Assembly: GCF_900156875.1 (NCBI RefSeq)
Contig: NZ_LT707409.1
Span: 1,208,961 to 1,272,960 of the forward strand
DNA: 64,000 nt
Reading direction: 5' to 3'
Origin: Robertmurraya dakarensis
GTDB taxonomy: Bacteria > Bacillota > Bacilli > Bacillales > Cytobacillaceae
Made by a program: the position numbers and the translations under genes. Shown here in pieces: positions 51,040 to 60,276 of the stretch (its first letter is position 1; the number at the start of each line of letters is the position of its first letter). The notes below the pieces were generated by a model. The model ran no database searches and had not been told where the DNA came from. It saw only the letters and a program-made list of their open reading frames with translations.

Positions 51040-52254
51040 ATGTCTATGTATGGAAATCCCTATCCTTATTATTTTCAACCACAAGTTCCAATGAACTATT
51101 ATGGTTATCCCGCTACGTTTTACCGTCAACAACCAAGTGTGCAGGAAATCCTGCAGACAATCAGAACTCAACATCAAAACCTGTACTCGCAGCTAGAAAA
51201 TGCGGGAATGAATAGACAGGTTGTAGAATATGTTTTTTTCTTTATCGTTAACTATACTGTCAATCAAGCAAATACTAATCTGCCTGCCAATCAAATTTAT
51301 GATCAGTTCCAGCGTCAAGTTCCATGGTTTAATCTTCTCTTTAGACAGTTTAACGTCCCTCAAAATGTGGCAGATCGAGTCTTAACAAGAGTAATTCAAA
51401 TTACCTTAAATCTACTAAAAAATGACCAGCCGCAGCCAGATCAAGGCTGGTCAAATATGGAGAACTTAGGCGGAACCCTTACATCAGCTCCAACGGTTTC
51501 TTCCTGGCAGCCAAATCGGCTTGATGTTTTTGCAAGAGGAACAAATGACGCCCTGTACCATATATGGTGGGATGGGCGAAACTGGAGCGGCTGGGAAAAC
51601 CTTGGCGGGACATTAACCTCCGCACCTGCTGCTGTCTCTTGGGGACCAAATCGAATAGATGTCTTCGTTAGAGGAACAGACAACACCCTTTACCATATTT
51701 GGTGGGATGGTCAACGCTGGAGTAATTGGGAAAGCCTTGGCGGGACATTGACATCAGCCCCTGCTGTTTCTTCTAGACGTTCCAATCATCTTGATGTTTT
51801 TGTAAGAGGAAATAATAATCGATTGTATCAAAAAACATGGAATGGGTCACGCTGGGGAGATTGGATTGATCTTGGCGGTAACTTAAACTCAAAGCCTGCT
51901 GCTGTCTCTTGGGGACCAAACCGCATTGATGTCTTTGCTAGAGGGCAAAATAATGATCTCATTCATAAATGGTGGAATGGTCAGCGTTGGAGTGATTGGG
52001 AAAGCCTTGGCGGAACATTGACCTCCGCACCGACAGTCTCATCTAGACGGCCAAATCAACTCGATGTCTTTGTAAGGGGTACCAATAACCGCCTTTACAA
52101 AAGAACATGGAATGGCTCTCGCTGGGAAAACTGGGAAGACCTTGGCAATTCATTAACATCTGCACCAGCTTCGGTTTCTTGGGGACCGAACCGGATTGAT
52201 GTCTTTGGAAGAGGTCCCAATCGGAATCTAATTCATTACTATTTTGGAAGATAA
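51040..52254 (+). CDS. PLL/DUF346-type beta-propeller lectin-like protein with six repeats
   Basis: A 404-residue protein. Residues 1-35 are rich in Tyr, Pro and Gln ([20 protein letters not shown]), residues 35-135 are helical, and from about 137 to the end there are six repeats of 45 residues, each with the pattern W[14 protein letters not shown]...PNRxDVFxRG...LYH-x-WW/TW-G. Repeats alternate in two types: [11 protein letters not shown] in 2, 4 and 6; [11 protein letters not shown] in 3 and 5. Six blades fit a PLL-type fucose or sugar-binding propeller. There is no signal peptide, so a spore-coat role or non-classical release is possible. GGAGG precedes ATG 51040. Confidence 0.85.
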   Translation: MSMYGNPYPYYFQPQVPMNYYGYPATFYRQQPSVQEILQTIRTQHQNLYSQLENAGMNRQVVEYVFFFIVNYTVNQANTNLPANQIYDQFQRQVPWFNLLFRQFNVPQNVADRVLTRVIQITLNLLKNDQPQPDQGWSNMENLGGTLTSAPTVSSWQPNRLDVFARGTNDALYHIWWDGRNWSGWENLGGTLTSAPAAVSWGPNRIDVFVRGTDNTLYHIWWDGQRWSNWESLGGTLTSAPAVSSRRSNHLDVFVRGNNNRLYQKTWNGSRWGDWIDLGGNLNSKPAAVSWGPNRIDVFARGQNNDLIHKWWNGQRWSDWESLGGTLTSAPTVSSRRPNQLDVFVRGTNNRLYKRTWNGSRWENWEDLGNSLTSAPASVSWGPNRIDVFGRGPNRNLIHYYFGR

Positions 52255-52282
52255 GAAAGGAGCCATGACGGCTCCTTTTCTC
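52255..52282. terminator. Bidirectional terminator between lectin-like and alsT-like genes
   Basis: AAAGGAGCC and GGCTCCTTT form a 9-bp stem with a 5-nt loop, with T-rich flanks on both strands. Confidence 0.8.
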
Positions 52283-52283
52283 T

Positions 52284-53756
52284 TTATATTACATTCTTTT
52301 TATCCTTATTCTTCTCTACCTTATCTTCATAAAATAGATCAAAATCCGGATCTACTTCACCAATTCCAAGATAGCGAGCTTTATAGTCTTTTAGAAGTGC
52401 AAAAAATTGCTTTCCTAAAATTAGAATCACGACTACGTTAATAAAGGTCGGGATCGCGGATGAAATATCAGCAAAGTACCATACTGTTTGCCCTGGAAGG
52501 CCATACACTGTCCCGTACACGACCATTAAACACCCAGGGATGGGATAAAAATAAATAAATGTCTTTAGAATTCTATTTTTCAGTTTAGTTTTTCCTTTTA
52601 AAAGATGACGCAGAACGATTTCATAATAAGAATACCATCCTGTAACGGTCGTTAAGCCGAATAATAGAATAGATAGCGCAATGATGATTCTTCCGATTTC
52701 ACCAATTCCACTTTCGAAGGCTGTTAGTGTTAAATCGGCACCTGTTAAGCCGGTCGACCAAGCATCTGTAATAATAATCGTAAAAGCCGTAATCGTTGCC
52801 ACAATAAGGGTATCAATAAATACTTCAAAAGCTCCCCAAATCCCTTGTTTAACTGGATGATCAACCTTCGCTGTTGAATGAACCATGGCAGAAGTTCCCC
52901 ATCCAGCTTCATTACTATAAACAGATCTTGCCATCCCCATCCGGATCACTTGCGCAATCGCCGCACCCGCGAAACCACCAACGGCAGCGGTTCCTGAGAA
53001 AGCACCTTCGAATATTAATGTAAAGACATGACCAAGCTGAGAGATATTTGAAATAATAATAAAGAGCCCAGTCACAATATAAAATAAAACCATCCCAGGG
53101 ACAATTTTGGCTGCTAGCTTACCCACATGCTTTATACCGCCCCATACAACAAAATAAACGAGAATTGAAAATAGAATCGACGCAGGAATCATACCAATAT
53201 TAAATGTAGAACTGATCGCTTCTGAAATTGTGTAGTTCTGCATCGTAATAAAAAAGGTTGAGAAAATTCCTAAGCCAAATAATACGGCAGGAAAGATCCA
53301 AAATTTAAAATTTCTTTCCTCTCCAAGTCCTCTTTCCATATAGTAGGTTGGCCCACCATATGGATCACCATTTTCATCGGTGCTGCGGTAGTAGACAGAT
53401 AGCGTAACTTCGACCGTTTTAATGATCATGCCTAGCAAAGCTGTCATCCACATCCAAAATACGGCACCCGGTCCGCCTACTGCGATCGCGGTTGCCACAC
53501 CCCCGATATTGGCTACCCCAACGGTGCCGCCAATTGCTGTTGCAACGGCTTCAAATGAGGACATTACCCCTTTTTCTTTATCCTCACTTTTTTCCTTTTT
53601 AAACATATTACTGAATGTTTGCTTTAAAATATGCGGCAAGTGTCGAAATTGGAAAAATTTACTCCCCACTGTAAAATACAATCCGACAAACACCATTGTG
53701 ATGATTAACGGCAATCCCCAAAGGAACGCTGATAAACTTGATAGTATGTTTTCCAT
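52284..53756 (-). CDS. Sodium:amino acid symporter of the AGCS (AlsT) family
   Basis: A 490-residue transporter with about ten to eleven helices. Family motifs visible: FEAVATAIGGTVGVANIGGV in the first third, GGPGAVFWMWMTALLGMIIK, and the signature GMARSVYSNEAGWGTSAMVH. The charged C-terminus is cytoplasmic. AGCS carriers import alanine, glycine or other amino acids with sodium. It follows the amidohydrolase gene by 37 bp, and both lie behind a lysine riboswitch, so lysine or a lysine derivative may be the cargo. The start ATG 53756 has GGGGAGAG. Confidence 0.9.
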   Translation of the reverse strand: MENILSSLSAFLWGLPLIITMVFVGLYFTVGSKFFQFRHLPHILKQTFSNMFKKEKSEDKEKGVMSSFEAVATAIGGTVGVANIGGVATAIAVGGPGAVFWMWMTALLGMIIKTVEVTLSVYYRSTDENGDPYGGPTYYMERGLGEERNFKFWIFPAVLFGLGIFSTFFITMQNYTISEAISSTFNIGMIPASILFSILVYFVVWGGIKHVGKLAAKIVPGMVLFYIVTGLFIIISNISQLGHVFTLIFEGAFSGTAAVGGFAGAAIAQVIRMGMARSVYSNEAGWGTSAMVHSTAKVDHPVKQGIWGAFEVFIDTLIVATITAFTIIITDAWSTGLTGADLTLTAFESGIGEIGRIIIALSILLFGLTTVTGWYSYYEIVLRHLLKGKTKLKNRILKTFIYFYPIPGCLMVVYGTVYGLPGQTVWYFADISSAIPTFINVVVILILGKQFFALLKDYKARYLGIGEVDPDFDLFYEDKVEKNKDKKNVI

Positions 53757-53793
53757 GAAGTCTCTCCCCTAAGTTGTTTTCGTTTTTGCTTTT

Positions 53794-55392
53794 TTAGTAC
53801 TTTCTATATTTGATTTCTCCTCCGATAATCGTCATTTCAATGTTCGTATTCAACAATTCATCAGCATCCTTCATTTCAAATGGATTTGCAGAGTAAACCG
53901 TCATATCCGCTAATTTGCCTCGGCTGATGGTACCTTTGATATGTTCCTCATTCGTTGGGTATGCACCAAGTTCAGTAAACAATCGAAAAGCTTCCGTCAT
54001 CGATAATTTTTGTTCAGGACAATATCCATCAAGGTCTTGACCCGGTTTTTTACGAGTAACAGCCGCATGTATTCCAAGCAATGGATCAACTGGTTCTACC
54101 GGTGAATCTGAACCGCCCGCACAAATCACACCTGCATCCATTAATGACTTCCAAGCATAGGAAAGCTTGATGCGATCTTCTCCAAGACGTTCTTGAACCC
54201 AAGGAAAGTCGCTTGCTAAAAAGCGCGGCTGGATATCAGCAATTCTGCTTGGCTTTTTCAGACGATGAATTAAATCCTCACGAAGCACTTGTGTGTGAAT
54301 CAATCGATCTCGGTATGCTGCAGCAGGAAACTGATCTAACACATCAAGAACATTTTCTAAAGCTTGATCGCCGATCGTATGAACAGCAATAGGCATATCC
54401 AATTCCCGCGAGCGTCTAACAATATCAAATAGTGTTTCCTGATCATACATCGCTTCTCCATAATTTCCCGGATCATCACTATATGGTTGTGATAATAGCG
54501 CTGTTCTTCTTCCAAATGCTCCATCTGCAAAAATTTTCACAGCACCGATTTGCAGCGTATCATTTCCATACCCCGCGTACATACCAGCTTCACGCAGATC
54601 ATTGATGAATTCATGGTTAATTAGTAAATTACTGCGAAGTCCTAATTTTTCACCATTCAAAAGTTCATCATAAATGCTCCATGTCTGTGCTAATCCGCCT
54701 AAATACAGGGGATCATTGCTATGTGCACTTGTTAATCCTTTTTCCATTGCAAAATGGATCGTTTTGCGCATGGCATTCTTCCAAGTTTCATAAGAATGAG
54801 CTGGGATATGCTTTTTTACTATTGTCATAGCAGATTCAAGCAAAAGGCCAGTTGGCTGTTTTGTCGCTTCATCTAAGACGACGACTCCTCCTTCTGGAAC
54901 AGTTATATCAGCATGATAGCCGCTTACCTCAAGCGCTTTGCTGTTGACAACCGCTGCATGCAGGCAGATTCTTGATAGTAGTAATGGGTTGCCGGGAGAT
55001 ACAAAATTTAATTCAGAAATAGTTGGAATTGTACCGTCAGTAAAAAGGTTTTCATCCCAGCCGCTACCCAGCAGCCATTGTCCAGGCTCTAGTTCCTTTG
55101 TTCGGGCTTGGATTCTTTCAAGCATATCTTGTTTAGATGTTACCCCTGTTAAATCTAAATTGATGAAACTATCAGCGATAATGGATAAATGAAGGTGGCT
55201 ATCTACCAAGCCGGGTGTGACCGTTTTTCCTTCAAGGTCGATCACTTCAACTGAAGACCTTCCCCATGTTAGGAGCATATCCTCCGTCTGTCCCATATCG
55301 ATAAAGCGTCCATTTTCAACTACGACAGCTTGAACATTAGATAGTCGTGTATTAAACGTATAGAAGTTTCCATTTTTGTAGATTTTTCTCAA
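53794..55392 (-). CDS. YtcJ-like amidohydrolase
   Basis: A 532-residue metal-dependent amidohydrolase of the amidohydrolase-3 (YtcJ) group. Metal-site motifs appear in order: GLVDSHLHLSIIADSFINLD, IAVHTIGDQALENVLDVLDQ, and GGSDSPVEPVDPLLGIHAAV near the C-terminus, with ADGAFGRRTALLSQPYSD between. The final beta-sandwich strand GKLADMTVYSANPFE is typical. Start TTG 55392 has AAGGAGA eight nt upstream. It is the first gene after the lysine riboswitch and is followed by an amino acid symporter. Substrates in this group are mostly unknown; an N-acyl-lysine amide is a guess from the context. Confidence 0.85.
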   Translation of the reverse strand: MRKIYKNGNFYTFNTRLSNVQAVVVENGRFIDMGQTEDMLLTWGRSSVEVIDLEGKTVTPGLVDSHLHLSIIADSFINLDLTGVTSKQDMLERIQARTKELEPGQWLLGSGWDENLFTDGTIPTISELNFVSPGNPLLLSRICLHAAVVNSKALEVSGYHADITVPEGGVVVLDEATKQPTGLLLESAMTIVKKHIPAHSYETWKNAMRKTIHFAMEKGLTSAHSNDPLYLGGLAQTWSIYDELLNGEKLGLRSNLLINHEFINDLREAGMYAGYGNDTLQIGAVKIFADGAFGRRTALLSQPYSDDPGNYGEAMYDQETLFDIVRRSRELDMPIAVHTIGDQALENVLDVLDQFPAAAYRDRLIHTQVLREDLIHRLKKPSRIADIQPRFLASDFPWVQERLGEDRIKLSYAWKSLMDAGVICAGGSDSPVEPVDPLLGIHAAVTRKKPGQDLDGYCPEQKLSMTEAFRLFTELGAYPTNEEHIKGTISRGKLADMTVYSANPFEMKDADELLNTNIEMTIIGGEIKYRKY

Positions 55393-55510
55393 GATGATTC
55401 TCTCCTTAGGTATTAAGATCGCTAGCATTGGAAAAGAGAGATGTCATGGCTTGATGGAAGTGGATTCCTTTAAAAGAGGAGAGTGTTGAAGAAAATAGCG
55501 GCTTTTTGAA

Positions 55511-55765
55511 CACAAAAAGCAATGATAGAAAATAACCTATCATTGCTGACTGTACAATATACGTTATCCTCCATTTCGATCAATAGTTCTCCATGCACGT
55601 ACTTCCAAGCATGACAGTGCGTTCCTTATTCAGGAAACACACCAACAGCGATAAGTTTGACCCTTATCTCTGCTTCGGCAAATAATCCTTTCATCAATCC
55701 TCATCGATGTCATACTCCGATTGATTACTGATATTATTCGCACCTCTACCTCACCGATCTGTTAG
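55511..55765 (-). promoter_or_regulatory. Lysine riboswitch (L-box) with terminator
   Basis: The minus strand between about 55759 and 55577 carries the L-box landmarks in order: GGUGAGGUAGAGGUGCGAA, UAUCAGUAAUCAAU, GAUGAAAGGAUUAUU, UGCCGAAG, GCACUGUCA and UGGAGAACUAU, with ends (AUCGGU/AUUGAU) closing P1. Downstream, AGCAATGATAG and CTATCATTGCT (55518-55547) form a terminator followed by TTTTTGTG. Lysine binding should switch off the amidohydrolase-symporter operon. The distance from terminator to start codon is about 120 nt. Confidence 0.93.
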
Positions 55766-55838
55766 GCATTTATGCAATTGAGTTCATATTATCAGATGAT
55801 TTACTATATTTCAATAGTAAATTTAGAGATAACTAGGA

Positions 55839-57197
55839 TTATTTAGGACTGTATGAACCGGATTTTTTCACAGATTGCAGCAGTTTTATTAAAATCATAT
55901 ATTTCTCCTGCGATGAACTTGCCATCCCGCCGTAATAGGCTGCAAGGTAATCTTTATTGAGCAGTTTCAGCAGTTCTTCTATGCTGTATTTTTCTCCATT
56001 GTAGAGCTGTTCTGCTTTTTCTAATGGTACCGCCCTTATTATTCTGTGAATATATTCCTGTGATGTTTCTGATTTTCCAAGCGTGAGCCCGTTTTTCTTT
56101 CCCCATTTTTTCAGTTGATAAAAGTACCAGTAAACAGAATCATGATAAAAATGGGGAAATCGTTGGCGCCAGCTCATCCTTAGATTGAGCAGGAGAGCCG
56201 TTATTTTTCTCATTAAATAATCCCACCACGGCTCTTTCGAAATGATGACTTTCTTTGGCCTAGCTTCTCCAACCAGTGAGGGTCTGTTCTTTAATACCTT
56301 TATAATCACCATGAGCGCAACAATGGCAAAGATAGCAGCTATTCCTAAAAGCAGCCACATGATTGGGAAAGTGAAGACCATTTCTTCCCCTTCATTAGAA
56401 GCCCCTGCACCTCCTCCAGATTGTATTCCTTCTATTTCACCATTCGGCCTGTCAGGAAATAGATGTGCGAACCATAATAGAAATTGAGTGAAAATCGATC
56501 CAAGCCATTTTACACCATTCCAAACGCCGAAGAAGATAGCTGTAACCGTTCTGTTTACACCAGGAAATAACAAACTCAAAGACAACAGCGGAATGGATGC
56601 GAAAATTGCTAGCAGCACAACTGTGAATGAACTTGATTTCCCAACTTTGCGAATTTCTGTTACCTCTTCCCCTCTAGAATCAGCATGACTTTGCAGTGAG
56701 AGAATCATTCCAATTAAACTGAAACAAAGCGCGGTTAAAAAGACAAGATGAAGTGTGTCAGCTCCCCATTCTTTTTTCATATAGACAAAAGCAAACAAAA
56801 GATATAAGACGATATTCCCTTCAAAGCATCTCATTAAGTCTTGGCGACTTGGTTTTGCGGAAGAAAAATGTGCACTGCGCATCCAAATCGCAATAACTGC
56901 TACCGTAACAGTTATTCCAAAAGTCAGCGCTCCCTCAGGAACTGAGATGTTCCAGTTTTTGTAGAGGACAAATAGGACCAATACAAGGTTCCCAACAATA
57001 ATGAATACTAGTTTTCTCTTGGAAAGGACGGCATTGATTATGTACCCTCCAATCCCAGCAACTCCCCACCATAATGTATTCATAGTGACGAAGTCGTCCC
57101 GCTCCACACTTGTAAATAGGATGATAAAATAATAGATCCAAATGGCCTCACTAAACACGACAGTGAATGATTTCAATGCATTTTTTATTTGCTCCAT
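55839..57197 (-). CDS. DUF4129-domain membrane protein
   Basis: A 452-residue protein. The first 210 residues hold about six membrane helices (IWIYYFIILFTSV, LVFIIVGNLVLVLFVLY). A loop with a Gly-rich stretch and one more helix (IMWLLLGIAAIFAIVALMVI) precede a C-terminal cytoplasmic DUF4129 part (YHDSVYWYFYQLKKWGKKNG, LTLGKSETSQEYIHRII, YNGEKYSIEELLKLLNKDYL). ATG 57197 overlaps the stop region of the DUF58 gene, showing coupling. It completes a MoxR/DUF58/DUF4129 operon, often linked to a transglutaminase, which is missing here; the first membrane part resembles its usual membrane domain. Confidence 0.82.
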   Translation of the reverse strand: MEQIKNALKSFTVVFSEAIWIYYFIILFTSVERDDFVTMNTLWWGVAGIGGYIINAVLSKRKLVFIIVGNLVLVLFVLYKNWNISVPEGALTFGITVTVAVIAIWMRSAHFSSAKPSRQDLMRCFEGNIVLYLLFAFVYMKKEWGADTLHLVFLTALCFSLIGMILSLQSHADSRGEEVTEIRKVGKSSSFTVVLLAIFASIPLLSLSLLFPGVNRTVTAIFFGVWNGVKWLGSIFTQFLLWFAHLFPDRPNGEIEGIQSGGGAGASNEGEEMVFTFPIMWLLLGIAAIFAIVALMVIIKVLKNRPSLVGEARPKKVIISKEPWWDYLMRKITALLLNLRMSWRQRFPHFYHDSVYWYFYQLKKWGKKNGLTLGKSETSQEYIHRIIRAVPLEKAEQLYNGEKYSIEELLKLLNKDYLAAYYGGMASSSQEKYMILIKLLQSVKKSGSYSPK

Positions 57198-57199
57198 AA

Positions 57200-58477
57200 T
57201 CAAAAACCCTTTACCGCTGAATCAGCTGACGCAAAAAAAGAATTCGCCGCTGTGGCACGCACCTTTTCACCGTATTTCGATTTCCTTTGATAAAAGAAAC
57301 GAACGTCAGGCAGCTTCTGTTTATGCTGTTCATACCAAATAACATGTTCCTTAGACACAGATTCACAGAAAATAAATAACGGACCCGATAATTTTCCGGT
57401 ATGCAACAGTTCATTTAGTAGATAATCTTTGTGTTGCGCCGCTCTTTGACTGCTTTTCGCTAAAATATCGAGCATGTGCTGGAGCTCCAATCTTGGCGGA
57501 ATGGGATTTAATACTTTTCCATTATAGGATAGAGCATTGCTGGCATAGCCAAGATGGATTCCCTGTTCACGGTATTTAACGGCAATCGAAGCAATTACAG
57601 ATAGGAAAGCTTCAAAATTCTCTTCTTGTTTCATCCTATATTTCATTTGTTCATTTTGCTCTTCATACAATCTTTCAATCACAAATCCAGAGATGTCAGC
57701 AAAAATCATCAACCTTTCCGTCACAACAGGCTGATAGACATTTGTTTGAAGTCTACCCGTTCGCGCACTGGCCCTTCCATTAAACCTTCTCATTTCGTCC
57801 CCTGGCTGATAATCACGAATTCCGCTTACTTTTAACGGGTCCTCTAGAAATCCGCCATTCTTGCCTTTCATCTCCCATCGCATCGAGGGTCGAAACGCTG
57901 GGACATGGACAGGAACTAGTTTTGGATAAACATATAGCGGTGTTTTAAAATAATGTATTTTCTCGATTTCTGAAAAGCGAAAACCATCTCCAGACCTGAG
58001 GATGACACGCCCTAGATGATATACCCCGCGTTTTAACGCTTTGCCTTCGATTTCCCAATTGACTTTTTGGAACCAGTGCAGCCATAAGAAACGCATTAAA
58101 TAATTACTTTGTTCCTCTTCCCCAATCACAACACCTTTAATAAGAGGCAATTCCCATTCTAACCAAACTAATGGAAGCCATTTATCATTAAAAACGGATG
58201 CCTGAATTTGAAAATCCTCACCAGCAAAAAGTCTAGTTTTAGAGAGAACGAAATCTTGCTGAACATTTTTTAATGATTGATTCTTCCATGCTGTTATGAA
58301 AAAAGTTAAAAATATTAAAAAGGTCGCGATAAGAATAAGCGGAAAAAATTGAAACCAGATACCCAGAACTAAAAAAGCAACCAGCACCCAGATAACATGT
58401 TTTTGAAAAAAATAGCTTGAATCGATGGTTTTCTTCTGTTCTCGAGCACCCTCAATTTGGGTCTTTTCAGCACTCAT
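57200..58477 (-). CDS. DUF58-domain protein
   Basis: A 425-residue protein. Two helices near residues 28-65 (VIWVLVAFLVLGIWFQFFPL, ATFLIFLTFFITAW) anchor it. The domain of unknown function 58 is recognisable by KVSGIRDYQPGDEMRRFNGR (the R-x-Y-x-x-G-D-x-x-R motif) and a von Willebrand-like continuation (ERLMIFADISGFVIERLYEE). Proteins of this kind work with MoxR AAA+ ATPases in the assembly of enzyme or surface complexes. It overlaps the upstream MoxR gene by 4 bp (ATGA) and the downstream DUF4129 gene by only 2 bp around the stop. Confidence 0.88.
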   Translation of the reverse strand: MSAEKTQIEGAREQKKTIDSSYFFQKHVIWVLVAFLVLGIWFQFFPLILIATFLIFLTFFITAWKNQSLKNVQQDFVLSKTRLFAGEDFQIQASVFNDKWLPLVWLEWELPLIKGVVIGEEEQSNYLMRFLWLHWFQKVNWEIEGKALKRGVYHLGRVILRSGDGFRFSEIEKIHYFKTPLYVYPKLVPVHVPAFRPSMRWEMKGKNGGFLEDPLKVSGIRDYQPGDEMRRFNGRASARTGRLQTNVYQPVVTERLMIFADISGFVIERLYEEQNEQMKYRMKQEENFEAFLSVIASIAVKYREQGIHLGYASNALSYNGKVLNPIPPRLELQHMLDILAKSSQRAAQHKDYLLNELLHTGKLSGPLFIFCESVSKEHVIWYEQHKQKLPDVRFFYQRKSKYGEKVRATAANSFFASADSAVKGF

Positions 58478-59439
58478 AGCTTAACAACCTCTTCAATCGG
58501 AATGGTTTGTTTTTCTAGAATACTGTCCAACACAGATTCTGGTGTTGTTTCGTTCAATTGCGCTTCGGTTTTTAACCATAATCGATGGCCCCAGACAGGC
58601 TTTATCATTTCTTTAACATCATCAGGAACTACATAATGACGTCCATTCAAAAACGCCCATGCTTTTACGGTTTTATATAGAGCTTTGCTTCCCCTCGGGC
58701 TGACACCAACGGAAACAAGCGGATGATTCCGAGTCTCCGCTGCCAACGCCGTAATATATTTTCTAATATTGGCATGAACCGAAACTTCCCGACATTGCTG
58801 CTGAAGCTGTTGAATTTGCTGTGGATTTAATAGATTCCTAATTTCGTCATAAGGAAGATTGTCTCCTACCTGTTCCAGCATTAATTCTTCCTCTTCTAGT
58901 GTTGGATATCCTAAGGCAAGTTTCATGAGAAAGCGGTCCAGCTGTGCTTCTGGTAAAGGAAACGTTCCTTCCATATCCACAGGGTTTTGGGTAGCCAGCA
59001 CCATGAAAGGAGCCTGGAGAGGATACGTCACTCCTTCAATCGACACCTGTCTCTCTTCCATGCATTCTAGTAAACTCGACTGTGTCCGCGGAAGAGTCCG
59101 GTTGATTTCATCTACTAACAGAATATTCGTGAACACAGGCCCTTTTCGAAAAAAGAAATCGTGGTTCTTCGGATTAAAAATTGACCCGCCTAACACATCC
59201 GACGGCAGTAAATCAGGGGTACACTGCACCCGCGAAAAATCACAGTCAATACCCTTAGCAAACGCTTTAATCATCGTCGTTTTTCCTGTTCCAGGAAGAT
59301 CTTCAAGCTGTACATGTCCCTCCGTTAACAATGCTGTTAGAATGAGCTTCAATTCCTTTTCTCTTCCAATAATCACTTTAGACATCTCCTGCCATAACTC
59401 CTCTAATAGCTCCTGTGATATAACCACCTGATTCTCCAT
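58474..59439 (-). CDS. MoxR-family AAA+ ATPase
   Basis: A 321-residue AAA+ protein. Walker A is LEDLPGTGKTTMIKAFA near residue 50, Walker B is LLVDEINRTLPRTQSSLLEC, sensor 1 is VLATQNPVDMEGTFPLPEAQ, followed by the C-terminal lid with VSVGVSPRGSKALYKTVKAW. It is the MoxR type that acts as a chaperone-like ATPase on DUF58/VWA partners. AGGAGG precedes ATG 59439. It is the first gene of a three-gene operon. Confidence 0.92.
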   Translation of the reverse strand: MENQVVISQELLEELWQEMSKVIIGREKELKLILTALLTEGHVQLEDLPGTGKTTMIKAFAKGIDCDFSRVQCTPDLLPSDVLGGSIFNPKNHDFFFRKGPVFTNILLVDEINRTLPRTQSSLLECMEERQVSIEGVTYPLQAPFMVLATQNPVDMEGTFPLPEAQLDRFLMKLALGYPTLEEEELMLEQVGDNLPYDEIRNLLNPQQIQQLQQQCREVSVHANIRKYITALAAETRNHPLVSVGVSPRGSKALYKTVKAWAFLNGRHYVVPDDVKEMIKPVWGHRLWLKTEAQLNETTPESVLDSILEKQTIPIEEVVKL

Positions 59440-59565
59440 GATCCAATCCTCCTGAAAACGTCATATTTCTATTATTTTATCTTAATATTTTGTTAATTCA
59501 CACTAAAAGTTTTCGTATTTTGATGTTTCTAAGACATTTCATGATGACCGCTGTCTCCTAACACG

Positions 59566-59606
59566 GAAAAGCTGACCTTCTTTTTAGGAAGCTCAGCTTT
59601 TTCCCT
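59566..59606 (-). terminator. Terminator of the DUF4956 gene
   Basis: AAAAGCTGA-CTT and AAG-TCAGCTTTT form a stem with one mismatch and a 9-nt loop. The T-run is short (TTTTCC). Confidence 0.65.
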
Positions 59607-59607
59607 A

Positions 59608-60276
59608 TTAATCTAGTGTTTGTAAATATGATAATGAAACCTTTAAATTAGCGTTTCTCTCTCGAATCACGTTTAACAACTCGCGATCATGTGTGTCTAC
59701 TTTGTTTCGAATCGCGAATGTATAAAGGATCATGGTTCCAAGATTGGTCGTTTCGACTTGGCGAAGAACATGATGTTCTGTGTATTTTTCTAGTATTTCA
59801 TCGAACATGCCATCATAATTGAGATTTTCAGGGACAGTGACTTTTAGAATTTGTGTATCTTTCCCTTTTCCATAATCAAACTTATGTAAAAAATATAAAA
59901 TCGCACATGAGAAAAGCGTTAAGACAATAGCCATCCCAATTTGATACAATCCGCATGTCATTCCTACACAAAGGCCGAAGAAAATATAGGCAATATCCTT
60001 TGCATCCGTCACTGCGCTGCGGAAGCGGATGAGTGAGAAAATCGCAAATAATCCAAATGCTACCCCTGCGTTATTACTGACGACATTCATAACGACAGAA
60101 ACGACAACGCTCATAATAATGATCGTATGGACAAAAGATTGCGAATAGCGCTCCCCTTTAAATGTTTTTTGATAGACTTGTGTGATTACAAAGCTTAATA
60201 TTGCCGCTGCTGCCATTGCAAATATTGTCAATACGATTGATGTCTCCTGCGCTTGCCCTGTTGATAATAATTCCAT
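59608..60276 (-). CDS. DUF4956 membrane protein
   Basis: A 222-residue protein with about four helices (IVLTIFAMAAAAILSFVITQ, HTIIIMSVVVSVVMNVVSNN, FGLFAIFSLIRFRSAVTDAK, IGMAIVLTLFSCAILYFL) and a C-terminal cytoplasmic domain (LKVTVPENLNYDGMFDEILE). The stretch FALFAIFSLIRFR-type with AVTDAKDIAYIFFGL is the family mark. ATG 60276 follows the stop of the VTC gene directly. DUF4956 proteins nearly always accompany VTC-domain proteins, so it likely works with polyphosphate synthesis or transport at the membrane. Confidence 0.88.
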   Translation of the reverse strand: MELLSTGQAQETSIVLTIFAMAAAAILSFVITQVYQKTFKGERYSQSFVHTIIIMSVVVSVVMNVVSNNAGVAFGLFAIFSLIRFRSAVTDAKDIAYIFFGLCVGMTCGLYQIGMAIVLTLFSCAILYFLHKFDYGKGKDTQILKVTVPENLNYDGMFDEILEKYTEHHVLRQVETTNLGTMILYTFAIRNKVDTHDRELLNVIRERNANLKVSLSYLQTLD

